DNA of 64,000 nucleotides from Bacteroidota bacterium (GTDB taxonomy: Bacteria; Bacteroidota; Ignavibacteria; Ignavibacteriales; Ignavibacteriaceae), in assembly GCA_021831685.1 (NCBI GenBank), contig JAKBMG010000175.1, positions 62,001 through 126,000 of the forward strand, written 5' to 3'. Position 1 is the stretch's first letter; the number at the start of each line of letters is the position of its first letter. Below the pieces are notes generated by a model. The model was given only the letters and a program-made list of their open reading frames with translations. It was not told the DNA's origin and made no database searches. The translations under genes were made by a program, and so were the position numbers. This document shows positions 16,952 through 25,697 of this stretch, in pieces.

Positions 16952-18436
16952 TTATTTGGGGATGTCTAATCCGAAAAAACGACTATTGCCTTTGGAATCC
17001 ACAACCTTTAGCAATACAGCAGAACCTTTTTTACTATCTAATATTTTTTTGAATTGCTTGGCGTCATTGACTTTTTCTCTATTCGCTTCCACAATTACAA
17101 CTCCCTGGAAAAGTCCTTGATCTTGCGCAGCGCCGTATTGATCTACATTAGTAATCATTACTCCATTGCCGATTTTATAATCGGTTTTTTCCTGCGAAGT
17201 TAAATCTCTAACGGTTAGTCCAACGTTATCAAGTTTTGTTACCGATTTCTTTTCATTATCATTGCTCGAAGTATTATTATCCGATGCCGGTTTGTTGCTG
17301 CTTTCCTCATCTTTTTCTTTTAAGACAACGTCTCTTTCAATGTCTTTTCCGTCACGGAAAAGAGAAAGATGGACAGTCGTTCCGGCAGTTTTTGAAGCAA
17401 TAATACTTTGAAGATCATTAGCTTTGTCAACATCTTTCCCATCGATCTTTAAGATTACGTCGCCTGGTTTAATGTCTACCTTAGAAGCGGCTCCGCCGGG
17501 AACAATTCCTTGTATAATGACGCCTTGTGGCTTATTCATTCCTAAAGACTTAGCCATTGCATCGTCAACATCGCCAATTTCTACTCCGATATAACCTCTA
17601 TCTACCTTTCCATGTGCTATTAAATCTTTTGCGACAGATTTAACAATATTGATCGGAATAGCAAAACCATAACCGATAAAGCTATCGGTCCCGCTTGTTG
17701 CTATAGCAGAATTCACACCAATAACAGCGCCTGAAAGATCTACCAGGGCACCGCCGCTGTTTCCTGGATTAATTACAGCATCTGTTTGGATGTAATCTTC
17801 TACACCATATTTATTATTTATTAAACCTAATCGTCCTCTGCCAAGCGCACTGACAATACCGGCAGTGACTGTTGAGGTTAACATTAAAGGGTTTCCGATA
17901 GCCATTACCCATTGTCCGACTTTGAGATTGTCCGAATCACCGAGGTAAGCTGCCGGCAAATTATGAGCATCTATCTTTATAACAGCTAAATCTGTCAAAG
18001 GATCTGTGCCAACAACTTTTGCTGTATAATTTCTCTTATCAGATAGAGTTACTTTAACCGAAGTCGCATTCTTAACAACGTGATTGTTTGTTACAATGTA
18101 TCCGTCCGGGGATATTATAATTCCACTTCCCGAACCCTCTTCTTCTTTAGGCATATTCTGGAAAGGAAAGAAAAAGAAATTTCCATGTGGATTTTGTTCC
18201 GCCTTAGCAACAACGGTTATTTGGACAATTTCAGGTGTTACATTTTTTGCTACTTCAATAAATGCTTTACTGAATGAAGAAGCATCGGCGTCAAGATTTA
18301 CTGGTGCATTAGGCGCTCCAAGACTTATATCGGCATAACTTGGTCGGACTAAACTAAATCCGGACACTAAGATTGCACCGAATACAATCCCCACAGCTAT
18401 TAAAGCAATTGCACTCCAAAAGCTTTTAGATTTCAT
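16952..18436 (-). CDS. degP: Periplasmic Do/HtrA serine endopeptidase
   Basis: 494 residues; envelope protease/chaperone. An N-terminal hydrophobic helix (about residues 6-30) exports or anchors it. The trypsin-like domain has the catalytic triad His119 (VTNNHVV), Asp149 (DPLTDLAVIK) and Ser227 (NPGNSGGALVD). PDZ1 covers about residues 270-360 (GYIGVEIGDVDDAM, VIIQGIVPGGAA, GDVILKIDG), an Asn/Ser/Lys-rich linker follows, and PDZ2 about 395-494 (VGLTVRDLTSQE, GVMITNVDQYG). The architecture is that of DegP/DegQ. A strong terminator follows. Which Deg paralogue this represents cannot be decided. Confidence 0.94.
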   Translation of the reverse strand: MKSKSFWSAIALIAVGIVFGAILVSGFSLVRPSYADISLGAPNAPVNLDADASSFSKAFIEVAKNVTPEIVQITVVAKAEQNPHGNFFFFPFQNMPKEEEGSGSGIIISPDGYIVTNNHVVKNATSVKVTLSDKRNYTAKVVGTDPLTDLAVIKIDAHNLPAAYLGDSDNLKVGQWVMAIGNPLMLTSTVTAGIVSALGRGRLGLINNKYGVEDYIQTDAVINPGNSGGALVDLSGAVIGVNSAIATSGTDSFIGYGFAIPINIVKSVAKDLIAHGKVDRGYIGVEIGDVDDAMAKSLGMNKPQGVIIQGIVPGGAASKVDIKPGDVILKIDGKDVDKANDLQSIIASKTAGTTVHLSLFRDGKDIERDVVLKEKDEESSNKPASDNNTSSNDNEKKSVTKLDNVGLTVRDLTSQEKTDYKIGNGVMITNVDQYGAAQDQGLFQGVVIVEANREKVNDAKQFKKILDSKKGSAVLLKVVDSKGNSRFFGLDIPK

Positions 18437-18510
18437 TTTATTTTCTCCGTTTAAATTTTTTAATTATTAACTCTGCATTATTGCATTGGTAAAAATCTTC
18501 AATTAACCTC

Positions 18511-19248
18511 TTAATTATAAATTTGTAATGATTGAATTCCTTTGAAATCAGGAACATGATACCTTAAATAATTTTCCAGGAATGAAATTGCTTTATCCGC
18601 AAGGTTTTCTTTCACTTCAATTTTTTTTCTGCTTTTTAGACAATACAGGTAGTTAAAAAGTTCCGGTGTAAATATATAAGATTCCGCTTTTTCTTTCCTG
18701 CAGACGTGACACAAAATACCCGTCCCAAAATTAAATGAAACCCCTGCATCGGGTTCAATTGATCTACCGCATATTGAACATCTTTCCAGGGATATTTCAT
18801 ATCCCAGCTCTTCAATGAAAAAAAGAAAAAACCTCCCGAACAAAATATTCGGTTTTTCATCCGATGAATTTAATAGCTCCAGGATTCTAACAATTCCATG
18901 AAAGAGCCTTGAGTTGGTTTCATGTTCAGCGGTTAGTTTTTTTACGAGCTCAATAATCGCCTGAGAATATTTGAGTTTGTCAAAGTCACTCTTCAGCTCC
19001 GTAAAATTTGAAAGCAAATCTGCACTTGAAATAATTTGAAGTTCACGTGTATCTTTTTTATAGAGTACTACTTGAAGATGATTTACCGGATCGGTTATTA
19101 ACCCCAATTTAGATTTAGGGCTTCTTGCTCCTTTGACGATTGCAGAAATTTTTCCCAACTCTTTTGTATAAAGAGAAATGATATAACTTGTATCGCCGTA
19201 GTTTAGTTTGCTTAAAACCACGGCTTCGGTTTTTATTATTTCGCTCAT
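18511..19248 (-). CDS. recO: DNA repair/recombination mediator RecO
   Basis: 245 residues. The N-terminal OB fold starts IIKTEAVVLSKLNYGDTSYI and has the conserved KGARSPKSKLG stretch. The central part carries a zinc site, CSICGRS (about residues 156-162) and ILCHVCR (about 176-182). RecO loads RecA on SSB-coated DNA together with RecR. Length is normal. Its ATG overlaps the mtnA stop by one base (TAATG), indicating translational coupling; the functional link with MtnA is probably only operonic. Confidence 0.92.
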   Translation of the reverse strand: MSEIIKTEAVVLSKLNYGDTSYIISLYTKELGKISAIVKGARSPKSKLGLITDPVNHLQVVLYKKDTRELQIISSADLLSNFTELKSDFDKLKYSQAIIELVKKLTAEHETNSRLFHGIVRILELLNSSDEKPNILFGRFFLFFIEELGYEISLERCSICGRSIEPDAGVSFNFGTGILCHVCRKEKAESYIFTPELFNYLYCLKSRKKIEVKENLADKAISFLENYLRYHVPDFKGIQSLQIYN

Positions 19249-20291
19249 TAAAGAAAGTTGTATGGAAAAAGATGTACCGTTTCTTCTGTTATAATCCCTG
19301 AAATTAAATGAGAAGGAGTTACATCAAAAGCTGGTGAAAAGGTCTCATAACTTGTGCGAGTTACAGGTAATCCATTAAAATTAATGATCTCAGTTTTATT
19401 TCTGAATTCAATTTGAATATCAGCTCCGGTAGGAATAGTTCGGTCAATTGTAGTGGTTGGTGCAGCGATGTAAAAAGGGATATTATGATAATTGCAGAGA
19501 ACAGCAAGATTATAAGTTCCGATTTTATTAGCCGAATCACCATTAAGAGCAATTCTATCGGCTCCTGTTATAACCAGGTCAACTTTACCCTGCTGCATAA
19601 GAACGGCAGCCATTGAATCAGTTTGGATGGCAAATGGAATCCCGTTTTTCTCAAGCTCAAACGCTGTTAATCTTGAACCTTGTAATAGCGGGCGGGTTTC
19701 GTCCGCATAAACAAAATTTACCAATCCTATTTCAAATGCCTTTTTGATAACATTGAAAGCAGTGCCATCCCCACCGGTAGCAAACTTCCCCGTGTTACAA
19801 TGCGTAAGTACGTTAGATTTTTTCAAGAATAATTTAGAACCGTTCTCACCTATCCTATCACAAAAATTGATATCATTCTGATGAATTTCTTTTGCTTTAG
19901 ATAAGACTACTTGATATAAATTTTGCGATCCTATATGGCTCTGAAAGACTTTTTTCATTTCTTGCAAGGCATAAAATAAATTTACTGCCGTAGGTCTTGT
20001 TTTTTCCAACCGTTTATAAGCTAAAGAAAATCTTTCAGCAGGATTTACGGTAGATAAATTTTTGAGCGAAAGCGCTAACCCATATGCTGCCGAAATACCG
20101 ATTGCCGGAGCCCCTCTTACTTCAAGCCTTTCTATTGCTTCAGCAATCCTTTCATAATCGTCAGTTTCAACATAGACTTCATTTAAAGGAAGCTTTGTCT
20201 GATCGATAAAAATAAATTTATCATTTTCAAATTTGATAGAGAAATATGAATCTGGTTCAATTAAAGACATACTACCTTCTATTATTTTCAT
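19248..20291 (-). CDS. mtnA: S-methyl-5-thioribose-1-phosphate isomerase
   Basis: 347 residues; methionine salvage enzyme converting 5-methylthioribose-1-phosphate to 5-methylthioribulose-1-phosphate. It belongs to the eIF2B-alpha-like fold. Seen: VRGAPAIGISAAYGLALS near residues 58-75, the catalytic Cys165 in THCNTGKFATGGDGTA, and Asp245 in VITGADRIALNGDSANKIGT. These correspond to the Cys/Asp pair known in the family. No other methionine-salvage gene is adjacent. The enzyme is often replaced by or confused with ribose-1,5-bisphosphate isomerase, but the motifs here fit MtnA. Confidence 0.93.
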   Translation of the reverse strand: MKIIEGSMSLIEPDSYFSIKFENDKFIFIDQTKLPLNEVYVETDDYERIAEAIERLEVRGAPAIGISAAYGLALSLKNLSTVNPAERFSLAYKRLEKTRPTAVNLFYALQEMKKVFQSHIGSQNLYQVVLSKAKEIHQNDINFCDRIGENGSKLFLKKSNVLTHCNTGKFATGGDGTAFNVIKKAFEIGLVNFVYADETRPLLQGSRLTAFELEKNGIPFAIQTDSMAAVLMQQGKVDLVITGADRIALNGDSANKIGTYNLAVLCNYHNIPFYIAAPTTTIDRTIPTGADIQIEFRNKTEIINFNGLPVTRTSYETFSPAFDVTPSHLISGIITEETVHLFPYNFL

Positions 20292-20371
20292 TTCTGTCCA
20301 AAATAATTTTAGAGCTTATAATGACCTGCGAAATTATGCACTATGTGCATATTCTAGTCCCCTCTGAAGTT

Positions 20372-20403
20372 AACCTCCGAGGTTTTCCTAAACCTCGGAG
20401 GTT
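20372..20403. repeat. Palindrome AACCTCCGAGGTTT..AAACCTCGGAGGTT
   Basis: A 14-bp inverted repeat around the loop TCCT, with T-rich sequence after it. The same unit, with CTTCGAGG in place of CTCCGAGG, occurs at 46208-46240. It may act as a terminator, but the shared sequence indicates a dispersed element. The short palindrome CGTCCCGTAGGGAC follows at about 20449. Confidence 0.75.
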
Positions 20404-20494
20404 TTGTTCGACTCTATTATAAGATAAAATTACTCCATAAGCCTTAAACGTCCCGTAGGGACAACATCTAAAATCTTATTTTGGATAGATATAA

Positions 20495-21298
20495 TTATTT
20501 TTTATTCTCCTGACCAGCAGCTTTTAATTTCTGGATCATCAAGGTCGCATAAGAATTTTTAGGATTTAGCTTAGCTGACTTTTCAAAATTTTGCAGAGCT
20601 AAGTCTTTATCGCCGTCAAGGAAATAAGATTCAGCTAAACTATTGTAAGCATTAGACGAGTTGGGGTAGGATTCGGCGTTAAGCTTGAAAATTTCAATTG
20701 CTTGTTTACCCATCTTAGCTGAAAGTAATCTCAATCCTAAATTGTTTAGTTCACCTTCGTTAAAGTTAAATTGGTCTTTTTTTGTTTGATATAAATGATG
20801 GTATTGTTTAACAGCGGCATCCATACCTTGGTCAAAAATAGTTTCCAGCAGAGTGTCGGCAATAGAAGGCTTCGGAGTATTAACACTTAAAAGTTCGACA
20901 TCAAATATAAGGGTAGCGTTTGGAGGAATAACACCGCCTGCTCCTCTTTCACCATAAGCAAGCTGAGGAGGAATTATAAATCTAAATTTATCGCCGGTGT
21001 GCATTAAGGCGATACCTTCATCCCATCCCCGAATTACTTTTCCTTCACCAAGTATAAAGTCGAACGGAACGCCTCTTTTTATAGAGGAATCAAAAATGTT
21101 TCCGTCTGTAAGATAGCCTGTGTAATTAACCTCAACCTGTTTACCCGCTTCAGCTTTTTCACCGGTTCCTTTGTTAATAACAATATATTTTAATCCGCTT
21201 GCAGTTGTAATAGTATCCTTTACGGCAAGACTATCCTGCGCAAAAGAAGTAAACGATAAAAATAATACAACCCAAAACGAGCACAATAATGTTTTCAA
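20495..21298 (-). CDS. FKBP-type peptidyl-prolyl isomerase with C-terminal TPRs
   Basis: 267 residues. A signal peptide (residues 1-20, ending TSFAQ) exports it. The FKBP domain spans about residues 30-135: GKQVEVNYTGYLTDGNIFDS, then GKVIRGWDEGIALM, GDKFRFIIPPQLAYG and IPPNATLIFDVELL, with the aromatic pocket residues preserved. Residues about 165-260 hold two to three tetratricopeptide-like repeats (SNAYNSLAESYFLDGDKDLA, then LQNFEKSAKLNPKNSYA). The protein probably acts as a periplasmic or outer-membrane-associated folding factor. The TPR part suggests it docks to another protein. It is a single-gene unit with repeat DNA on both sides. Confidence 0.9.
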   Translation of the reverse strand: MKTLLCSFWVVLFLSFTSFAQDSLAVKDTITTASGLKYIVINKGTGEKAEAGKQVEVNYTGYLTDGNIFDSSIKRGVPFDFILGEGKVIRGWDEGIALMHTGDKFRFIIPPQLAYGERGAGGVIPPNATLIFDVELLSVNTPKPSIADTLLETIFDQGMDAAVKQYHHLYQTKKDQFNFNEGELNNLGLRLLSAKMGKQAIEIFKLNAESYPNSSNAYNSLAESYFLDGDKDLALQNFEKSAKLNPKNSYATLMIQKLKAAGQENKK

Positions 21299-21888
21299 AC
21301 TTAACCTCTAATTTTATTTTATTTTGAAATTTGACATTCAAAGATAATGAAAAATGGAAAAGTAGAAAGCATAAATCTTTAAGTCACTCCAACTTTTAAC
21401 ATAACTGTTCAAAATTAAAATTTGAAGCTTTAGTTATCAATTTTAATTTAAGAATAATTCTAATGATTTCTATCCAAAACTAAGTGAAATAATTAAATTT
21501 TCGGTAATATCCCACAATTACACAATTCCATCTGACCCTGCTCCCTTGTTCGAAGAAATCCCAAAAATAAAGTTGTCATTTCGACAACCGAAGGGAGGAG
21601 AAATCCCATGTATAGCTTAATTACACTTATTGATCATTAAATATCTCACCTACCAGCAAGACCAATTAAAATAGAAAACCTATTTCCATTTTCTTTTTAT
21701 AGTATCTCCTCCCCCGAACGACCTCAAATAAAAGTAGTCTGCTCCGTTTGCGGGATTAAAAATTTTTACGTAATGGAGCGTAAACAGAAAAAGCTATTTG
21801 AGTCCGGTTCCTACTGGACGAGTTCTTTTTCTGTAGCGAAATATGGGCTCTTACACGAAATTCACTGCTGACTGAAAAGGTAATATTC
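21299..21888. other. Gene-free stretch with one dispersed repeat
   Basis: 590 bp between the FKBP gene and the phage-like pair. At 21573-21616 it holds one copy of GTCATTTCGAC.. GGAGAAATCCCATGTATAGC. Just upstream of 21889 the frame stays open without a start codon (..EIWALTRNSLLTEKVIFLE), suggesting that the Gam-like gene once began further left. Confidence 0.6.
21573..21616. repeat. Dispersed GTCATTTCGA..GAGAAATCCCAT repeat
   Basis: GTTGTCATTTCGACAACC, then GAAGGGAGGAGAAATCCCAT, then GTATAGC. The last 20 bases match the copy at 49093-49165. Neither a coding frame nor flanking target duplication is evident. Confidence 0.75.
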
Positions 21889-22230
21889 TTGGAGTTAAAA
21901 CTTAAAGCATTCATTATTGAGACAAAGGAGAAAACAATCGATCTGCCGAACGGGATTCTTAAAATGCACAAGAAACCCGAAAAAATAGAAATAACAGATA
22001 TCGAGCTGTTCCTTAAGAATGCAAAACCAAATATGCTCACGATAATACCTGAGTCGGTAAAGCCGGATATAAACAAAATGAAAGCCTTCGTTAAAACAAG
22101 GCCTGTACCTCTGGGAGTTACGGTAACAGAAGGCAAGGAAGAATTTAAATATATTTTGAAAGGACAAAACGATGCCAGAGAGGAAGAAGCTGGAGCTGAA
22201 CAGACCAATCAGCTTAGAGCTGTTGTTTGA
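21889..22230 (+). pseudogene. Gam/Gp157-like phage protein, 5' truncated
   Basis: 113 codons from a TTG; no ATG is available and the frame extends upstream without a start, so the N-terminus appears lost. The core TIDLPNGILKMHKKPEKIEI, then TDIELFL and KPDINKMKAFVK resembles the conserved C-terminal half of phage Gam-like host-nuclease inhibitors and Gp157 proteins (lp.G....rk.p.kveItDe...). In phages such proteins protect DNA ends. It overlaps the next gene by 59 bp. The assignment is by pattern only. Confidence 0.45.
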
Positions 22231-22504
22231 TGAACCGATGGTGGGGCAAAGCAGATATGGAGAATATTATTTGTATGCAGTAAAGAACGGAAGTAACACG
22301 GAATACTCATTCTTTGCTCCTGATGATGTTCATCAGAGAATAAAGGGGATGCGTAAAGGTGATAGATTTGAGATTACAAAAACAGCGGAGCAAAAAGGAT
22401 CAATGATTCTGACAAAGCATGAAATAAAAGCTATTACACAACCTGCACAACAAACAAAACAGATCAGCCCAAAAGAACCACAAAAAATTGCGCGCCTTTG
22501 TTAA
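22172..22504 (+). CDS. Small phage-type protein, possibly OB-fold single-stranded DNA binding
   Basis: 110 residues; the ATG is preceded by a good ribosome site (AAAGGA, 7 bases spacing). The sequence RPISLELLFDEPMVGQSRYG, then EYYLYAVKNGS.EYSFFAPDDVHQRI, KGMRKGDRFEITK and SMILTKHEIK, reads as five short beta strands in the order of an OB fold, followed by a Gln/Lys-rich tail. With the Gam-like partner upstream, a phage recombination or DNA-protection module is a reasonable inference. No catalytic residues are visible. The pair sits beside an integron integrase scrap. Confidence 0.5.
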   Translation: MPERKKLELNRPISLELLFDEPMVGQSRYGEYYLYAVKNGSNTEYSFFAPDDVHQRIKGMRKGDRFEITKTAEQKGSMILTKHEIKAITQPAQQTKQISPKEPQKIARLC

Positions 22505-22634
22505 TTGAGAATTTTCTTGTTCCATGTAAATAAATTAATTAAGTTGGTTTAAGAATTTATTGGGATAATGTATTTGACTTAATGATGGATACAAAATATA
22601 AATTTCAGATGGATACGCATGGGGAGATGCAAAG

Positions 22635-22811
22635 ATGCACACACAAATAAAAATACCCACAAAGAGCGGTATACCTCAGCAGCAGGGAAACACAAAAACA
22701 TTTCAAAAAGATAAATCGAAACAAGAATTATTAGAACATAGTTCGGTAAAGACTACGATGATTTACACTTATAATTTGAACAGGGGTCTTGGAGTAAAGA
22801 GTAGATTATAA
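22635..22811 (+). pseudogene. Integron-type integrase (IntI-like) C-terminal remnant
   Basis: The 58-codon frame ends ELLEHSSVKTTMIYTYNLNR, then GLGVKSRL. This is the C-terminus of IntI-type tyrosine recombinases (LLGHsdVkTTMIYTHVLnrGg.GV.SPL) and contains the nucleophile Tyr position, although the preceding His reads LLEH rather than LLGH and the box II Arg is gone. The first 25 residues are unrelated. The remnant is 26 bp upstream of a gene followed by attC-like repeats and points the same way as those genes. Confidence 0.7.
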
Positions 22812-22837
22812 TGCATTAATATTTCAGAGGTTGTGAA

Positions 22838-23356
22838 ATGAAATATTCTAAAAGAATTTCGCAAATATTCTTCTATTTAATACTGATTGTTTTATTTAAT
22901 TCTGACTTTATTCTTTTTGCACAATCCAAATCAATGAGAGAACAAAGATCTGGAGGTATTTTCCTCCAAATATTTGGGCCTACTGTGTTAGGACTTAATT
23001 TCGACTACCATTTGTCTAATCAATTTGATGCGGATTTTGGTTTTGGAATTGCTGGAGATTTACAATTAGGGGTTAGATATCAACCGTTAGGTAATCAGAT
23101 TGGTCGCACCATCTTCCCATATATCGGATTTTTTGGCGAAGTGATTAATGAGCTTCCTTTTATGAATTATCCGAGCGAAGAAAAAAGAGCTAGCACAACT
23201 GGTTTTTATATCCCTATTGGATTAGAATGGTATGCTTATGATGGATTAACATTATCATTGGAAATTGGATATAACAATACAAAAAAAGATTTTGAACAAG
23301 CTAATACAAAAATAATTTATGGTGCTTTTAGAATTGGTTATTACATATCGCTTTAG
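22838..23356 (+). CDS. Putative outer-membrane beta-barrel protein
   Basis: 172 residues with a signal peptide (residues 1-30, ending ILFAQ). The mature part shows repeated amphipathic strands: GIFLQIFGPTVLGLNFDYHL, FDADFGFGIAGDLQLGVRY, IFPYIGFFGEVI, GFYIPIGLEWYAYD, LTLSLEIGYNNTK and the final YGAFRIGYYISL ending in an aromatic-rich strand. That fits a small outer-membrane barrel. No family name can be given. It is the first gene after the integrase remnant, and TTATAAC occurs 27 bp after its stop, similar to attC left cores. Confidence 0.65.
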   Translation: MKYSKRISQIFFYLILIVLFNSDFILFAQSKSMREQRSGGIFLQIFGPTVLGLNFDYHLSNQFDADFGFGIAGDLQLGVRYQPLGNQIGRTIFPYIGFFGEVINELPFMNYPSEEKRASTTGFYIPIGLEWYAYDGLTLSLEIGYNNTKKDFEQANTKIIYGAFRIGYYISL

Positions 23357-23677
23357 TTAGCCAAACATTTATTATTGTGCATTATAACGTTATAAGGATT
23401 CATGCCGAAGCTTGACGAGGCATAATCCAGTGTTGGACTAAGCCGGAAAGCAACTAAGCTCGACTACATGTAATTTCAATAGAATATTTTATAAAAGAAT
23501 TGATCGGGGAAGGATAAAGACAATGAGATAAAGAAGGATTTTAGGTAATCCTTTTTCAAAATTCATCTCAAGAAAGGTTATAATTTCATAAGTAGTACAA
23601 TGTTTTTATACATCATGACATTTAATCTTAACACAAAATATCTTACTATTATTTAATAAGAAAAGGAGCATCAAGTC
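23357..23677 (+). other. Inter-cassette region with a weak attC-like left core
   Basis: Contains GCATTATAACGTTATAAGGA at 23379, resembling the left core seen at 10722, then a hairpin ATGCCGAAGCTTGACGAGGC, but no matching right arm before the next gene at 23678. No gene seen. Confidence 0.35.
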
Positions 23678-24280
23678 ATGTCATTCAAAAAATTGTTTAC
23701 ATACAAAACAGGTACATTCTTAGTTTTAACAGCAGTATTATTTTTTAATCAAACAATGGCTCAAGAAAGAACGTTTGCAACTAAAGGTATAACAGAAATT
23801 TCGGGAAGTTTTGCGTATTCATCATTTACACCTGTCTCAAATGGTAATACAAGTGCTTCTACATCGATATTTACATTGACACCACAAATCGGATATTTTA
23901 TTCAAGACGGATTTGAAATAGGTCTAAGCTCGGGATTATCATTTCTACCCGGTGTCACATTTGTCTTTCCTTCGGGCGGTAATAATACTACAATTCTCGG
24001 GTTGTTTTTTACTCCGTCATATAACTTTCGAATAGAGAGTAAGTCAGTTTTTCCATTCATAGAGGGTCAATTGGGATATACTGCCGTATCATCCGGATCA
24101 TCAACCAGTTCCGGTTTTAGTTATGGCGGTAAGGGTGGAATAAAAATGATTATTGCAGATCATGTTTTATTAAATTTTTCAGCACAGTATTCAGCTATTA
24201 CACTTAACCCCGAAGGTGCGACCGAAAGATGGGGATTTAATTATCTAACACTGAGTATTGGGGTTGGAGCTTATTTATAG
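23678..24280 (+). CDS. Outer-membrane beta-barrel protein
   Basis: 200 residues. The signal peptide ends QTMAQ near residue 29. The remainder has barrel strands with Gly/Ser/Thr-rich turns: ITEISGSFAYSSFTP, STSIFTLTPQIGYFIQDGFE, IGLSSGLSFLPGV, GLFFTPSYNFRI, VFPFIEGQLGYTAVS, GFSYGGKGGIKMII, VLLNFSAQYSAI, and the closing LTLSIGVGAYL. It resembles the 7753-8358 barrel in layout (TPxxxYFI..x.IG), so the two islands carry related cargo. A ribosome site (AAAAGGAG) precedes the ATG. Location in the outer membrane is inferred; no ligand is known. Confidence 0.75.
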   Translation: MSFKKLFTYKTGTFLVLTAVLFFNQTMAQERTFATKGITEISGSFAYSSFTPVSNGNTSASTSIFTLTPQIGYFIQDGFEIGLSSGLSFLPGVTFVFPSGGNNTTILGLFFTPSYNFRIESKSVFPFIEGQLGYTAVSSGSSTSSGFSYGGKGGIKMIIADHVLLNFSAQYSAITLNPEGATERWGFNYLTLSIGVGAYL

Positions 24281-24310
24281 TTCTTTAAGATAGTTTTTTC
24301 TAAGAATTGT

Positions 24311-24409
24311 TTTTAACTGACAAATGCAGGCGGACAGTTAAATAAAAAGTTGTTGTTACAATTCGGAATTGCTGTTTTGAACTGCGCCTTAGCCACCACG
24401 CCGTTAGGT
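24311..24409 (+). mobile_element. attC-like integron recombination site
   Basis: Starts TTTTAAC and ends GTTAGGT, a perfect GTTRRRY. The arms pair as AGGCGGACAGTT on the left with AACTGCGCCT on the right, two extra bases being unpaired, as in attC. The right arm CTGCGCCTTAGCCACCACGC is shared in inverted orientation with 7560-7746 and 2135-2170. It lies 30 bp after the barrel gene and 42 bp before the methyltransferase. Confidence 0.65.
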
Positions 24410-24451
24410 TGCGTTTTGAAATATTTAGAAACTTTGTAAATAGGTTACAAG

Positions 24452-25249
24452 ATGAGTGAAATTAATAAAACAATTATGATCCCATTTGTTTGCCCGGAGT
24501 GTAAGAATTCACTCCACTCAGTCAATCTCTCACTACACTGTGATAAGTGTGATAGAAATTATCCTATAATTGACGAAATCCCTGACTTTATTTCTGGAGA
24601 TTTTCAAACAAAATCGACTCCAATATTTAAAATGGCTAGGAAAGCAGATTTATTATCATCTTTCTACGAATCAAAATATTGGTATCAACTTTCTTTAAAA
24701 TTGGCTGGTGCCAGTACGAATACGATTGAAAATCTTACCAAATTTCATTCCGAAACATTGAAGAATATAAATGGTTCTATACTTGATGTCGCATGTGGAA
24801 CAGCTACTTATAGCCGTCGTATCGTATCATCATCTAAAAATGTTTATGGTATTGATATTTCAATGGGGATGCTTAAGAAAGGAATGAGTTATATAAAGCG
24901 TGCTCACATATCAGACGTTTACCTTAGCAGAGCATCTGTAGATAAATTACCATTTGTTAATGCTGTATTTGATGGGGCTATTTGTTCTGGATCGCTTCAT
25001 CTATTCCCAGATACAGTTCTATCTCTGAAGGAAATAGCCCGAACTATGAAAGTCGGTGCTCCTTTATCTGTCCAGACATTCATCGCAGGCACCACAATAG
25101 TCAATAGAATGTTGAAAAAACAATCATGGGTGCATAACTTTACAATTGATGAACTGCAACAATACCTTAGTGAAGCTGGATTTGAGGGATTTAGGTGGAA
25201 ACTTGACGGCCCAATTGTCATTTTTTTCAGCGCATATAAATCAAGTTAA
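24452..25249 (+). CDS. Class I SAM-dependent methyltransferase with N-terminal zinc ribbon
   Basis: 265 residues. Residues 10-45 form a Trm112/zinc-ribbon-like motif: CPECKNS (13-19) and LHCDKCDRNYPII. The Rossmann methyltransferase domain spans about 105-235: motif I ILDVACGTATYSRRI, the acidic post-I strand VYGIDIS, motif IV region FDGAICSGSLHLFPD, then a loop LKEIARTMKVGA. This combination (Trm112-like ribbon plus methyltransferase 11) is common in small-molecule or quinone-type methyltransferases; the substrate is unknown. The gene is bracketed by attC-like cores (24409 and 25291) and behaves as a cassette gene. Confidence 0.85.
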   Translation: MSEINKTIMIPFVCPECKNSLHSVNLSLHCDKCDRNYPIIDEIPDFISGDFQTKSTPIFKMARKADLLSSFYESKYWYQLSLKLAGASTNTIENLTKFHSETLKNINGSILDVACGTATYSRRIVSSSKNVYGIDISMGMLKKGMSYIKRAHISDVYLSRASVDKLPFVNAVFDGAICSGSLHLFPDTVLSLKEIARTMKVGAPLSVQTFIAGTTIVNRMLKKQSWVHNFTIDELQQYLSEAGFEGFRWKLDGPIVIFFSAYKSS

Positions 25250-25290
25250 ATTCATTAGATAATTTTATAATATGGCGTTGATAAGATGCA

Positions 25291-25345
25291 ACCTAACCAG
25301 CTTTTCACCCGACCGCCTTTTCAATGCGGCATCATTAATATTTTC
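25291..25345 (+). mobile_element. Left half of an attC-like site
   Basis: ACCTAAC (25291-25297), a perfect RYYYAAC, is preceded by GCA and mirrors GTTAGGTTGC at 24403. It lies 42 bp after the methyltransferase stop. CGACCGCC..GCGG follows. No matching right arm is present before the IS3 fragment at 25413, so the site seems truncated. Confidence 0.5.
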
Positions 25346-25412
25346 GGGTTTAGTGGTATGTAATGCACCCGTAAAAGCAAGAGAAGATTTAAGTAAAAAG
25401 GGTAGAGAAAAA

Positions 25413-25697
25413 TTAAGCAACATGTTTATAATTATTTAGTTTTTCAAAATCAACCGGACTTAAATACCCTAAAGCAGAATGAGGATATTCGTGATTATAA
25501 AAAGTAATAAAATGATCGACTTCATTTTTTGCTTCTTCAAATGATTCAAACTCATTCGGATAAACTACTTCTTCCTTGAAAGTTCTCATAAAGCGTTCAG
25601 TATCAGCGTTTCCCTTAGGATTCGAATAACTTGTTGTAATATGCTTGATGCCGAGTAAGGAAGCGGCATTTTCATATTTTTCAGATGTCGGCTTATA
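25413..25697 (-). pseudogene. IS3-family transposase (rve integrase core) C-terminal fragment
   Basis: The minus-strand frame reads NPKGNADTERFMRTFKEEVV, then YPNEFESFEEA, then FYNHEYPHSALGYLSPVDFE and ends at 25413. This is the end of the DDE domain of IS3-type transposases, including the final catalytic Glu region (N.KGNA.tErF.r.lK.E). The upstream part is missing beyond about 25697, where another protein fragment on the other strand begins. The element is non-functional. Confidence 0.85.
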
